Below are positions 1 to 12,500 of a DNA stretch of 64,000 bases, piece by piece. The notes below the pieces were generated by a model, which did no database searches, was not told the DNA's origin, and saw only the letters and a program-made list of their open reading frames with translations. Origin of the DNA: Miscanthus floridulus. Taxonomy: Eukaryota > Streptophyta > Magnoliopsida > Poales > Poaceae. The position numbers were made by a program, and so were the translations under genes. The number at the start of each line of letters is the position of its first letter. The stretch's first letter is position 1. Location: contig NC_089584.1 of assembly GCF_019320115.1 (NCBI RefSeq), forward strand, positions 54,433,633 through 54,497,632, written 5' to 3'.

Positions 1-571
1 CTTAGCCCTACACAAGGGCATGGTAAGAACCAACACAAGGTGAGGGTACACAAGTCACGAGGAATCCACTAGAGTTGCCTTTTGTGATTCTCCCACGGAG
101 AAGGCACAAGAACCCCTCACAATACTACCGATCGGAGCCGAAGACAATCACCACCCTCTGCTTAAAGATCCCGCTGCTCCAAACCGTCTAGGTGGTGGCA
201 ACCACCAAGAGTAACAAGAGAAACCTCAGCAAATACAATCCCAATTGCCACTAGATGCAAGAAGTCAAGCAAATGCAATTGGATCACTCTCCCAACTCAC
301 TCGGATGATGAACAATCAAAGGAGAGGAGTGGGAGTGGAATATCTCAGCTCTATGGGGTGTATAATATGTCAAAGTGCCAAGAAATGGCGCCCAAGGCCG
401 TCCCTTCCACTTAAATAGACGTCCAAGAGCTCCTAGCCATTAGAGGCTGAAACCGACCATCGGACCGCCAGCGTGGGACCGTCGGACCGTACAACTCTCA
501 AATACACACTTAAAGAATAGGGTTGGTCCAATAGGTTTCATCAATTAGCCAAAACCAAACTAGGTCTTTCA
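1..571 (-). mobile_element. Truncated Copia 3' LTR (SIRE-like), minus orientation
   Basis: On the minus strand an LTR appears to begin with TGAAAGACC at 571. Just before it (572-585) is a purine-rich tract, AAAAAGGGAGAGAT, which fits a polypurine tract. The order tract then LTR is the 3' end of an LTR retrotransposon, and the neighbouring sequence resembles the 3' end of grass SIRE/Opie-type Copia elements as I recall them. The LTR runs off the left window edge. Only about 60 bp of internal sequence is recognisable to the right, so the body is missing, either deleted or lost in a rearrangement. No coding sequence is present. The superfamily is an inference from the end structure only. Confidence 0.55.
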
Positions 572-585
572 ATCTCTCCCTTTTT

Positions 586-1245
586 GGTAATTAATGACAA
601 CCTTCACAAAGATATGAATTAAATTCATTTTAGGGAGAGAGAAGATCTAGCGGACCTTAAATCCGCTGGTGGTGGTGGCGCCTGCGACCACGATTACCGC
701 CCCCATCTACGACTACAACTCCCGCCCAACCGTGGTCGTGGCTCTAGCCCCATCCACGATCGCATTCTGGACTTCGCCCATCTGCCGCCCTCCTTGATTA
801 TTGTCCACTCTACAGGCATGTCCTCCCTCTCCTTGCTCTGTTCTTCCTCTCCTCTTCCTTGTCGTGGCTCTCCTCTTCCTCCCATTCTTCCTCAACTCTA
901 GTGTTCCTTCTTCTACTCTGCTCTGCGATCCTCGTGCTGCGGCTCTGCTCTTCCTCCCCTTCTTCCTCTTCTCTGCTCCTTCTTCTCTACTCTGCACTCC
1001 TCCTTGCTGCGGCTCTGCTCTTCCTCCGCTTCTTCCTCTGCTCTGCTCCTTCTTCTACTCTGCTCTGCGCTGGTTGGTTGCTATTTGTTGCTGCTATGGG
1101 TGCATAAGTCCATCTTTGTTTATACAGCTGATAGACTGCAATTAGAATGGAGATGAAAGATTGCTTGAATGGTCATGTCAAGATGATGTTATCTCACTAG
1201 AGTCTAATTTTCTGCTCTAGTGGCATTATATATATTAAGATATGT
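586..1245. other. CT-rich low-complexity stretch, no gene recognised
   Basis: Positions 690-1110 are CT-rich on the plus strand. They include two imperfect copies of a roughly 70-bp unit (about 940-1010 and 1010-1080) built from CTGCGGCTCTGCTCTTCCTCC-like blocks. Open frames here encode only Leu/Ser-rich low-complexity peptides. The stretch may be cargo of the degraded DNA transposon whose GGCG-rich end lies at about 1246-1335, but no partner end or TSD was found. Confidence 0.4.
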
Positions 1246-1335
1246 GTATGGTGTCGCCTCGCCATGCGCATTAAAAGCCTAGGCGTCTAGGAGGTAGCTC
1301 GCCGCACCTTGCCTTACTGCCTTAATAACCTTGAA
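1246..1335. repeat. GGCG/CCTAGGCG-rich hAT-type terminal fragment
   Basis: This stretch has clustered GCCTAGGCG, CTCGCC and CCTTACTGCC motifs and ends in ...ATAACCTTG. On the opposite strand that reads CAAGGTTATTAAGGC. It resembles the subterminal repeats of the complete hAT-type element at 10172-11637, whose ends begin CAATG. No matching left end or 8-bp duplication was found, so I call it a one-sided remnant. Confidence 0.35.
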
Positions 1336-2500
1336 CGCAGTAAGATATTAGTTAGGTCTAGTGGGGATCTATGAGCCATCGGATTTTCGTCGACCAAGGG
1401 GGTGGAGACCTAGTTTCGTCTCCATTTAGTTTTGCCCCTAGACAGTGGTTCCATGATTAGAATAAAGATGCTGAAACAATCGTACCAAATGATTGTTAAA
1501 TATCTACCAGCTTCATGAAGTCAAATTAAAAGTAGTTGGATATTGCATAGCCTTTGTCCGTTGTTGCTTCCATTTTAGTAGTCTGTTAAATGGTTAGACT
1601 GTTTAAACGGTCTAAACGAAACATTGGTAGTGATTCCCTACAAAAATGGTGGAATTCTTCTAGTGTTTCTAAGTAGTAGTAGAACACTACCACTAGGAGT
1701 CATTTAGTAGGGAAAGTTTATACTTAAACACTAGGAGAATCTCACCTCACTAGGAGAAGTAGAAAATTCTGGTTGTGATTGTAATGATAAGATACACTTA
1801 AATGGAACGTCTAAATAGTATTTCAGATCTAGTTTATAAAACATTTAATGTATGTAAAGTCAAACTTTATAATCTTTGATCAATAGTGTAGCTAACAACT
1901 TTCAATTGTAATACAAACTTGATACTAGGAAATTTATAATCAAATGTACTGTCAGCTAATTATAAGTTTCTAATCATAATAATATAATATAGAATAAATA
2001 AATGATCAAAGTATAATTTAGTAGACCATCCTATGTTAGAAGGCGTCTTATAAACAGGACCGATGGGAGTAAGCAAAGAGTGATCGTTTACGATAGCACT
2101 GACTATAATCGTTTACATAAGACTTGGAAAAATTAGATGTGTGCCTGCCAAAATCTGTCTTTTCTATTGATTTCTATGCTTTTCTACCCATAAATACGAA
2201 AATATAAGATTGTTCATACATATTTCAATGTATTCCTATTTCCCATGTAAACAATATTGTACTATCACTTTGGAAAAAAATACTATCATCAGGAAAAAGG
2301 TGAGATATTTAGTATGCAACTTCCTGAAACCTAAGATAGAGTGCCATCGTTTAGAGGCTGAGAAATTCGAAAACCAAATCATGGTAGTAAATGTTCCTGT
2401 AAAACAAGAAAACTGAAAGAACATTGCCTTCTTGTTGAGGATGCTACTTCGAGCATAAAGGTGAAGCAACCCACCGCCAGCAAGTGTAAGAGAACCAAAC
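1336..2500. other. AT-rich intergenic DNA, possible MITE remnants
   Basis: No gene is recognised. Positions about 1650-1741 form an imperfect inverted repeat: ATTCTTCTAGTGTTT on the left and AAACACTAGGAGAAT on the right. This would fit a small hairpin or MITE. Positions about 2035-2070 read, on the minus strand, like one end of a Stowaway-type element (ACTCCCATCGGTCCTG), but no second end is clear. Short open frames at about 2210-2470 lack any recognisable feature. Confidence 0.3.
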
Positions 2501-2882
2501 CTTATACAATTATTATACCACTGTTACGCTCGCCATCACACTTGATTCATTAAGAATTCAAGCCTACCACTGTCTCTTTACATATAGAAGAAAGAATTAC
2601 TCCATATATGCACATGGGCAACTGAATTGTCATAAAGAGCATAAATACACGAGTCTTTAAACCCCTAAGGTCCCGTCCTGGTGACAGCAGCTTGTTCAGA
2701 AGCATCTAAACAGTACTGGAAACGCTACCGCATGACATGTACACAATCCGGAAGACTTCACCCTACAGCACTGTTGCCTGCTTTCCAACCACCAGAGGGA
2801 CACAAAACAAGAAAATTCATCTGTAGGCCATGAAGAACCTTTCCCACACCCTCCACATACTGGCCAAAAAAAGGACACTTTA
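2501..2882 (-). other. Probable 3' UTR and downstream flank of the kinase gene
   Basis: This lies directly downstream of the kinase stop codon on the minus strand. A perfect AATAAA is not seen at a usual distance; a variant AATAAT lies near 2507-2512 on the minus strand. I infer a 3' UTR from position alone. Short open frames here, for example 2696-2947, overlap the last exon in another frame and are not counted as genes. Confidence 0.4.
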
Positions 2883-5800
2883 TTATCGGGCTCGTATCCC
2901 TCCCTTGTCCTTTTGGAGCTGCTTTGAGTAAGCAGCAGCCTTAGCATCTAGGGTAGTTTGCTTCTTCCGCCTCGACTGCCCAAGAGCTGCTGGGTCAAAC
3001 AACGGCCCCGACCATGTTTGTGAGGTCCCCTTCTCTATGGGGACTACTGTACTGAAGGAAGCATCCTGGTGCTCGAACATAGGCTCCATGTGACGACAGG
3101 ATCCCAGCGGATTACCCATACCTCCATCCTGATGTGGAGGAGGAAACTTCTCACTTTTGCTCTTTGCATTCGCATGAGTTATCATCCGTCGCCTCTGCTG
3201 TTAAGAAATTTGGGAAGCATATTAGTATCTATTAAGCAATAGCATTTGAAAGTAACAAACTGCCTGAGTTTACTTATGGCACATCAGTTATAGTTTCAAT
3301 CCATGTTAATTCATCTGGAACAACTCATTTGTGGTCAGAAGCAAAAAAACAAAGATAAATCTCCCAGTTTCGCAGCAATAACAAATGTACTAAGAGACAA
3401 GGGATAATTCTTGGAAGGTTTTGCCACAAATTAATACAGAGGCAAATGATTTTGTAACAATTTATTTAGCACTTAGCAGTAGTGCAATCAAACAATGTTG
3501 GCTTTTATCATGTTTTTATGTTAAAATTTCATTGTTCTTGAAGCAACAAGGCAAGGTGTGGCAACCCACCATCCTATTACCACGCTTAAGGCGAGGCAGT
3601 AAGGCACTAAGGCGGGCAAGGCGGACGCCATAGTCATGTATATCAGAGAAGAAAAGGAAAATAGGCCCATCAATGGACCATAGACACAAGAAGCAGTGAA
3701 CCAACTGCCCAGGTAGCCTACTAAGGTTCAACCCAAGATTCCAAGTCAACAGCCCATAAAGCACCTGTCTCTTCCAACCTCATGGCCAATTGACTTCCCC
3801 TTCTGCGTATGTAGTTCCTCATGCAACCACCCAGGAGCAGTGACGAACTCCACCCCCTTGCACCTCCGCCAGCCATGAGCAGTGACAAACTCCACCCCCT
3901 TGCGCCTCCGCCAGCCATGAATCATCCCCTTCCCCCTACGCTAATGGTCACCGTTGCCTCCTCTTTCCAGATCGCCACTACCGCAGTGGAGAGGGCAGAA
4001 ACACGCCAGCCATCGCGCTTGATCTGGTGGGCAGAGCTGCACAGGAGCCAACAAAGGTGGGGGAAGGCAAAGGGAGAGCCATGCCACCCGCTGGTTGGTT
4101 CCCCATATCCTGCCCTTCATTTCTTCTCTGTTGTCTATCTGTCTCTGTTCCCTCAATCCCTCTCTCGTTCCCTATTTTGTCTATGTTACCCTGATACATG
4201 AGGTAGGGGCCGTATCCCATACCGGATACATATCTGATACAGATATGTGGCGGATACATATCAACGAAGTATCGGGACAAAAATAAATACTACAATTTCG
4301 GATACTTAAGCCAATATGTATCAGCCCATCTACTGGATACAGCCTAACCCAGAACATCGATACATCACGCCCGGCAAAGCTGTGTTTGGTTGTTCAGTGC
4401 CCCACCTTCCTTCCCTCGATCCCTCCGCGCCGTGGCCTCCCTCACCCAGACATCCAACTGCCGCCGCACACAGCCCATGCAGAGAATAACGCCAGCAGAG
4501 ACCTTAAGCAGCTGCCTGCAATGCTCAAGCAGGCATCAGCTGCCAGAGGTGCACGCCGCCCGCAAGGCACACGGCACCTGTTTGTCGATGCTCTGACGAG
4601 CGTGACCTGCCTGTGGTAAATAGGCAGGGAGCTCTTTCCTCCTCCCTCTCGTAGTGATTAGTCCCTTCCTGTCCTCTCTCCCATGTCCCACCCCACACCT
4701 AGTCAAATTAATCCATACTCTTTGCTTGATTTTTCCTAGCCAAGACTAGATGGCAGCAACAAACACAAGGAGTGCTTTCATTAGTATGTGTTGTACTGCC
4801 GGCTTGAACTGGAAGTGGGAGGGAAAGGAATTGGATCAGTTATCTATTGATCTCCTCCAAGCCTGGAAGCCTCGAGTCAAAGGTGATTTTGCAAGCTTGG
4901 ATTTTGAGAATTGGATGGAGGTGCTTCACAGGCTTGGCAGTTGGGAGTGTTGGCAAAATTGAACTGTGGAAAAGATGAGCAAAACAGTACAAATGCAAGA
5001 TTGCGTTGGCAAAATTGCTATAGGCTACTACTGCTTTTAGAATTTTATAATATGCCTTATTATCTATTTATTTTAAAAAAACTAAAACATATTCGTGTAT
5101 TGGGCTTTTACAAAAAATGACATATCCACCTATCCATTACCTGTCCGATGCCACGTATCTGTATCTATGATGCATAGATTTTTGCTAGGCATCAGCGACA
5201 CTTTGGCACCAGTTAGTGCCTTGTCAGCGACATACAAACACTAGTTAATTTCAACTTTTTACGACACTTTGGCAATTTTGAAGTGTTGAAGTAGTGAATT
5301 TTGCCGTATCTATATTTCTTCCCTGAAAGGGAAAAAAGGAAGAGTAAGGACACTCATTTTCTTGTGCAAGCTTTGCAAAAAAAATTGTTCATTGCAGGAC
5401 AGGTTAGTGAACAGCTCTTGTTTCCCCTAAACAAGGATAACTTATCATGGCGAAATAAAAAAGTGAACTACCTAACAGTATCAGATAATCACAATCAACT
5501 TGGCAGTTTCTGTATTTCTCAATGGTGAAAATCATAGCAAGCAAAAACAAGCATAGTCTTCAGTCATAAAGAGCTTTGACTTACGTCTAAGTTCGCTTGA
5601 ATCTCTGCATTAGCTTCTGGTGCTGGTCCAGTCCTGCGAGATCGATCCCGTGGTCGAGTCCTTTTTGCTTCTCCTTTGGCCTTTGCAGCAGCTCGTAGTC
5701 TGAAGGATGATAATGCAACACAGAAACATAAACTAGTTACAAATATGAATATATCCTTACTGCTTACTGGAGAAGTCTCTTGATTGAAAAGAGGAAGTTT

Positions 5801-6566
5801 AAGCAGTAGCAGTCATGCAGATATATGCCATTCAAGTTTACAAAAGTGTTTAGCCAATAACATGTTGATGGTCTCATTTTCTTTTTTCTTCTTCTTCTTT
5901 TTTTTTTTTGGTCTTCTGGCTAATTCCTACTTCATAACAGTAAAAGGTAAAAAACGAACACTAAACCACACAGAAAATAGCAGAAAGTGGCTGCATGACA
6001 GTTTTAAGGAAAACACAGGAAGTTCCTATCAGATAGGTTACAAATGAATAACAATAGTTATGGTTAAATGAAGAATGATGTGAATCCATAATGTGTTCAA
6101 TATCAACATTTCATTATTCATGACTCAAAACACTAATCCCAACTTGACACAAGACGGTTCATGACTCAAAAAACTAATCCCAACTTGACACAAGATGGTT
6201 CATGTAACCCAATAAACATGTGATGTAAATGTTGTAGGTAGGGCTCAAACATGTTTATATCCGCATGTATGTCCAGCAAAAAGTAAAAAGGGTAAATGTG
6301 ACACACCTTCTAGCCTCCTCGTCTCTTAACTTGGCATCCATCTCCTTGCTTGGTGGATATGTTGGCAGACTTGAAGGGTCACAAGCATAAGGCTCGGTTG
6401 AAAAAAACTAAGCCATTTTTTTTTTAAAAAGAAAAGAGCACATGATGAGTAACTATTGATGGCGGAATAATAGTTCATTAGAAGCAGCACAAAAGCATAA
6501 GGCCATTCAAAAAGACATCAACCATCTTCATCGCCTGATCCTAGAAGAAAAGAAAAGAGAAAAAAT

Positions 6567-6597
<31 letters not shown>

Positions 6598-9500
6598 GGA
6601 GTGGAGGGGAGCACTTCTTTGTCACCCGTCAACAGAAGCATGTTGCAAGTTTCAAGGAAATGGGGCTAGATAAGGATTGGCAGTAACTCAATGGATAACA
6701 AGCCTCTCCTAGAGATCAGGCAGTAATCACGACACTGCAAATCCAAAACTAAAATGGATATACAATACTGATCCTAGTAGGAGAGCACCATTTTCTATGA
6801 CATACTGTATATATGATTGAATTGCACATTGCACAATAGTACAAGGCACAAGACTGTAGTACAAACATGTGAGTCCAAAATAGAATCATATATTGTTTAT
6901 TTGCAAAGACTGCAATATATGCAACCCATAAATAAAATTTGAGAATTATATAATACCAACCATGAAGGGTGGGCCTGGTGCAAGCGGTAGAGTCTTACCG
7001 CCTGTGACCGGAAGGTCCCGGGTTCGAGTTGCGGTCTCCTCGCATTGCACAGGCGAGGGTAAGGCTTGCCAGTGACACCCTTCCCCAGACCTCGCACAGA
7101 GTGGGAGTTCTCTGCACTGGGTACGCCCTTTATATAATACCAACCATACAGATTCCCTCAGCTAGTGGAGTTCTGCTCCATATCTAGTTATTAACATTTT
7201 GAAGCAAATATTTTTTTTCTAGATCTAAATCGTTTTCCTGCAGCACCATACTTTGCTTCACAGTAACATTTCTGATTACACACCTAAAAAATTTCTTTCC
7301 AACTAAGACGAAGAGAAAGGATGGGAACATACATCACTGTGTAATGCAGCTGTCGCAGTTTGTCTCTCAGCTGGATCAATTGCAAGCAGAGTTTCAACCA
7401 ATGGCAGAGCCGATGTAGGAAAATCTTTAAATGTCTCCCTGATGCAACGTTTATAGGGTTGTTGAGGTTTGAATATTGTCGCATGTGGCAATTTAGACTT
7501 CTTCCAGTACTCCTCAGAAGGGGAACCACATAGCTTGAAAATCTTGTGCAACTGTTCCACCTGGTAAATAGTGTACATCCCAGTTTTAACAGTAGACTAA
7601 AAGTGTGGCATAAAAAAAAGAATATATGGTAGCTAGAGGAACATGAACAGAAAACAACAACAACAACAACAACAACAAAGCCTTTAAGTCCCAAACAAGT
7701 TGGGGTAGGCTAGAGTTGAAACCCAGCAGAAGCAATCAAGGTTCAGGCACGTGAATAGCTGTTTTCCAAGCACTCCTATCTAAGGCTAAGTCTTTGGGTA
7801 TATTCCATCCTTTCAAGTCTCATTTTATTGCCTCTACCCAAGTCAACTTCGGTCTTCCTCTGCCTCTCTTCACGTTACTATCCTGGCTTAGGATTCCACT
7901 ACGCACCAGTGCCTCTGGAAGTCTCCGTTGGACATGTCCAAACTATCTCAACCGGTGTTGGACAAGCTTTTCTTCAATTGGTGCTACCCCTAATCTATCA
8001 CGTATATCATCGTTCCGAACTCGATCCCTTCTTGTATGACCGCAAATCCAACGCAACATACACATTTCTGCGACACTTATCTGTTGAACATGTCGTCTTT
8101 TCGTAGGTCAACATTCTGCACCATACAACATAGCAGGTCTAATCACCGTCATATAAAACTTGCCTTTTAGCTTCTGTGGTACCCTTTTGTCAGAAAACTC
8201 AAGAAAAAATGTTTTTGTGGTGTAAGCACTCTCTCAGAATTTATAACTCAATAGATTTATGAATAACCAAAGTACATGTACATGGCCATTGGCAACTCAA
8301 GCATCATGCCCAGTCCATACTAATCTCTTAAGCAATTTCAAAAGATTAAATTCAGTATTTTCTACGTTTTCACTCATTCATGTATTGCAGAGTTTATTAG
8401 CAACTCCCTCCTAGTTTCTACATAATATCTGGCACATCAGGATTTCACCTTTTACTTTAATCCCACGAGGTTAGGCGGACAATCAGCCTATTTTCTAGAG
8501 TTATACAATAAGACTAAACCTTGTATGAGCAGCTGACATTGAGGAAGGGGGCAGGGCTGTTCATGGGATTCATAGGCCAATAAGAGTATATGAATTGGTT
8601 CAGTCATGCAAGTCTGAACTTATATAATATATGCCATCTTAATCATCCCTGAACAACAAGTGCCGCAAGAAAGCTCATGGGATACTAATCCTTTAGCTCA
8701 AATATAAGAGTTCTTATGAATAAGGGAGACTGAATTGGATGATTCTATCGAGGCCCAATGGGGACTATATATAGAGTACATGAGACACAAGAGGGAAACC
8801 CTAGACTAGGAGATTACACTAATAACCCTGACTATTATACCCCAACACCCCCTCTCAAATGCAACATGAATGTAATGTCGGTACATTTAGAGAGTTGGCA
8901 CTATGCACTAGACTTGAAAAGAAAAGTGTATACATCCAAAATCCAAAAACAAAGATGTTGTCGAAAAGTGCAACTCTTGAACAACGTCGATGTAGAAAAT
9001 GATCTCCTTGACAAGAGGGTATTACCTTCACAACCCGTACTTCAGCAAATACGTCAAGTCTTCACAAATGGTACTTCAACTCTTCAACTGTGAACCTTGC
9101 TTTGGAGACTTTGAACTCAACGGGAATAAAGAGATGTATCAGATCAAGCCAAAGGAATAATAGAGAGACCACTGTTGCTAGATAGCAAGCAGTAAGACAG
9201 AATGGTGAGACGACAAACAAACAGCCTTTGATCATGAGGTGTAGCAAAATGGTTACGAAAGAGATCAAGAGGGCAAAGTCGCACCAAGATGATGATGATT
9301 AGCTAAATCGACGGGGCTCAGCTAACCAAAGATTAGAAAAGTTGGCTAATCCGACAATAAATTTGTGGATACGAACGACTTGGACAAATTGTAGGTGTAG
9401 AACTAGACTTGGATGGACAGAAATGCAATAGATTCAATGAAATTTAGAAAATTGGCTTCAGACAGAAGATAGAAGCAAGGGCGCTCCAGAGCAACCAAAC

Positions 9501-12500
9501 ATGGGCGGACGAATCCGCAGACTAGGCGAGATTGATAGCAAGGCGGGCGAGAAGAGTCCACGAGGACAGGCAACGGGCTCGCGGATGGCGGGAGGCATAG
9601 ACGGCGCAAAGACGGGCGAACGGGTCGCGTGTACGAGCGGCGTTGAAGAGGGTCAACGATGGGCAGACTCCAAGCCACGACGAGCAGCTGGGCGAACGAC
9701 GGACGAGGAGTCGCGCCGCCGAGCGTCCTCTTCGTACTTGAAGACAGACAGATGGAGAGAGCTTCTATGGAAGATGCCGCAACGAGAGATGCGCAGACAA
9801 GAAGAACTACAAGAGGGAGAGCCTAGACTAGGAGATTACACTAATACCCCTGACTATTATACCTTAACAAGAGCATTGTTGTAAATAAACTAAATAGAAG
9901 AAGCTGGCTGTTTTATGTCTTGTGCTTTTGGATGCTACTAATATACAATGTATTGATGGTTTCTAATAACTTTTCTAAAAGAACAAAAGTCCTAGACAGC
10001 AATGGTTTGTCCACTACAACAGGTTTTCATTAATAAATGTGAAAATACATTGCAACTATTGGCCATATTCGGAAATTTTGGTGACTAATGAAAGAGGTCA
10101 TCAAATGACAAAAAGCATAATAACTACCACAGGGGAGCAAAGCATTGAATCTGTAAAAATTGATTAAGAATCAATGAAAAACAAGGCGAGGTTCCGCGCT
10201 CGCCTAGGCGCGCCCAGGCGCAAGGCGGAGCCTTCCCGCGGGGCCTAGGGGGTGAGGCGCACCTCTAGGTGCTGGGCGCGCCTCCGCGGAGTTCCGCGGC
10301 GCCTGGGCGGCGAGTAGGCGGAGGAGGCGGCGCCTAGGCGGCGGGAGCGCGAGCGCGTTTTGGCGGGCAGGAGCAGGCGGGAGCGCGCGCGCGAGAAGCC
10401 GGGTGCGCGGGAAAGGAAGCGCCCACGCGGGAAGAAAAGAGCACGGGTGGTAGAGAGGATTAGAGAGAGAGACACACAGAGTGAGAGAGTCAAAGACCCG
10501 AGCTCGCCGCCGCCCCTGGAGCTCCCGTGCGGCCCCTCCTCGCCGTCCGCCGGATCCGCCCCGTGCGCCCCGTCCGCCCCATCCGCCGGATCCGACCTGT
10601 GCGCCCCGTCCGCAGGCCCACCGCCGCCCCTGGAGCTCCCGTGCGGCCCCTCCTCGCCGGGCCGCCACCGGTGGTGACCTTCTCGCTACCCCTGGTCCCG
10701 CCGCTCGGGAACCCCAAGGTAAGGTGAGGACATGAGGTCCGCCCGCCCCCTGCTCCTCTCTCCTCTGCTCGGTTGTGCTGTGCTCGTAGTTAGTTAACTG
10801 GGTTGCAGCCCTGTTGGATACATCATAGACAACTGTTTCGAATGTGATAGCTGATAGCTCCTAAACACTAACCAATAACCATTACACATGGTTTCAGGTT
10901 GCTGCAAAGGTCATTGGTGAAGTTCAGGCACTGATAGCTTTTCCACTTTTGCCATTCCTGATCCTTTCCATCTTTTATATGTTCTGGTTTTCTGTTACAC
11001 TCCATCTCTTCAGCTCTGGTCAAGTTGTCCGAAACGATTGCAATACTGATTGTTGTTCGTATGATCTGAAGCTGGGCAAAGTAAATCGTGACAACTGTTG
11101 TGGGTACAACATCCATTACACCCCTCATATCAGCATTGCCATTCTATTCCACTTATTTGGCTGCTACTAGGCGACTCAATTCATTCTCGCATGCTCTTCA
11201 ACTGTGGTTGCGGGATCAGTTGCTTCTTACTACTGGGCGCGTGGTGAAATAACAGTAAGCACTTCGAAGTCTGAAATCTAACTGAATTGTTTCACATAAA
11301 AATTATCTGTATTTATCTTTTCCCCATTTTTAGTCTATGTATATAAGTATATTCTCCCGTGCTGACCATTCAAGCAATTTCAATGCAGCATGATATACCA
11401 TTTCTCAGTATCAACTATGAACTAAGCATGAACATCGCTTTTCTATCAACTAAGGTATGTCTATTGGACCTTCTCTCTTTTTATAAAATTCACTCGGCTA
11501 CTATATTTATATAATTTATTTAGCTATATATGCTGAGATACAAAAAATGTCAAAACGCCTAGAAAACGCCTAGGCCTGCCTAGGCGCTAGGCGATGGGTC
11601 ACCGCCTAGAAACCGCCTAGCGCCTAAAAAAACATTGTTAAGAATTAAACATGTATGTTGAATTCAACCTTATTGTTATGTATGCCATTCCACCAGTACC
11701 AGATATGTGAACAAAATACTTAGAAACATCAAATCTGTTTGGAAATTTCCAATAATGGATACAGTTGCATCAAAAGCTTATTATAGCAGAAACGGCAGAC
11801 GCATGTTTGTCAACAGAAGTTCCCACTAAAGGCAACAACCAATGGGAGTCCACAATATCCTTAGAGAAACCTTAGTCAGACACTTACAATAAGGGCAAAA
11901 GGCCATCCAAGTCTTCCCATAATGACAATGGCATGTTTACAAACAACTACTTGCCAACATAAAAAATCGAACAAAAGACCAGACAGCGTAGAGATAACGA
12001 TGTCCTCACAAGGCTATCTGAGTAAAAAGTCTAACATATTTAGCCACTACCACAGAATTCTTTATAATGTGAACAGTGGGAAGGGGAGATTTAACCATAG
12101 TTCTGATATTGACAGCATAGCCCCAAGGATTACTACAAAAATTAACACGGTAGAGTACAGAGTGACCCATGTTCAAGACTCACCTCAGTGTGCCCAGGCA
12201 TTATGGGCTTTCCATACAAGAGCTCTGCCAGAATGCATCCAGCACTCCACAAATCAACGCCTACACTATAATCAGTGGCACCAAGTAACAATTCTGGTGG
12301 ACGGTACCACAGCGTGACCACTCGGCTCGTCATTGGCCGTTTATGCCGTGGATCAAAGAATGTCGCCAGCCCAAAATCCGCAATCTTAAGAATCCCATTA
12401 TTATCCAACAACAAGTTTGACCCCTTGATATCCCGGTGCAATACATTATTGTCATGACAATGCTCAAGCCCTAACAACAGCTGCTGCATGTAACATTTGA

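Larger units (their letters stand above)
3195..5584 (-). other. Intron 6 of the kinase gene, with DNA-transposon debris
   Basis: This 2.4 kb intron contains a GGCG-rich hAT-like end at 3546-3630, a cluster of GATAC-containing repeats at 4195-4360, and a matching cluster near 5115-5165. Between these clusters is anonymous GC-richer sequence with short open frames (for example 3821-4201, 4386-4619 and 4750-4962). I cannot match these to a protein family. They look like captured fragments rather than genes. Confidence 0.5.
10172..11637 (+). mobile_element. 1.47 kb hAT-type transposon with captured gene sequence
   Basis: The left end is CAATGAAAAACAAGGCGAGG and the right end read in reverse is CAATGTTTTTTTAGGCGC, so the termini share CAATG. 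Dense CCTAGGCG/GGCG subterminal repeats fill both ends (10185-10350 and 11560-11625). A perfect 8-bp TSD, TTAAGAAT, is at 10164-10171 and 11638-11645, the hallmark of hAT elements. There is no transposase; the interior is host-derived: a GC-rich part (10500-10720) and a choline-transporter-like exon (10898-11254). Movement would need a transposase in trans. It lies in intron 3 of the kinase gene. Confidence 0.85.

Noticed and set aside
801..1145. Leu/Ser-rich open frames on the plus strand
   Set aside because: They arise from CT-rich low-complexity DNA with internal repetition; no domain, no codon pattern, and several frames are open at once.
6964..7060. A tRNA gene
   Set aside because: Box A and B are present, but the sequence does not fold as a tRNA with an acceptor stem and continues into a SINE body bounded by an 18-bp duplication.
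10204..10735. Several long GC-rich open frames on both strands
   Set aside because: They overlap the terminal and cargo repeats of the hAT element; high GC lowers stop frequency and no family is recognisable.
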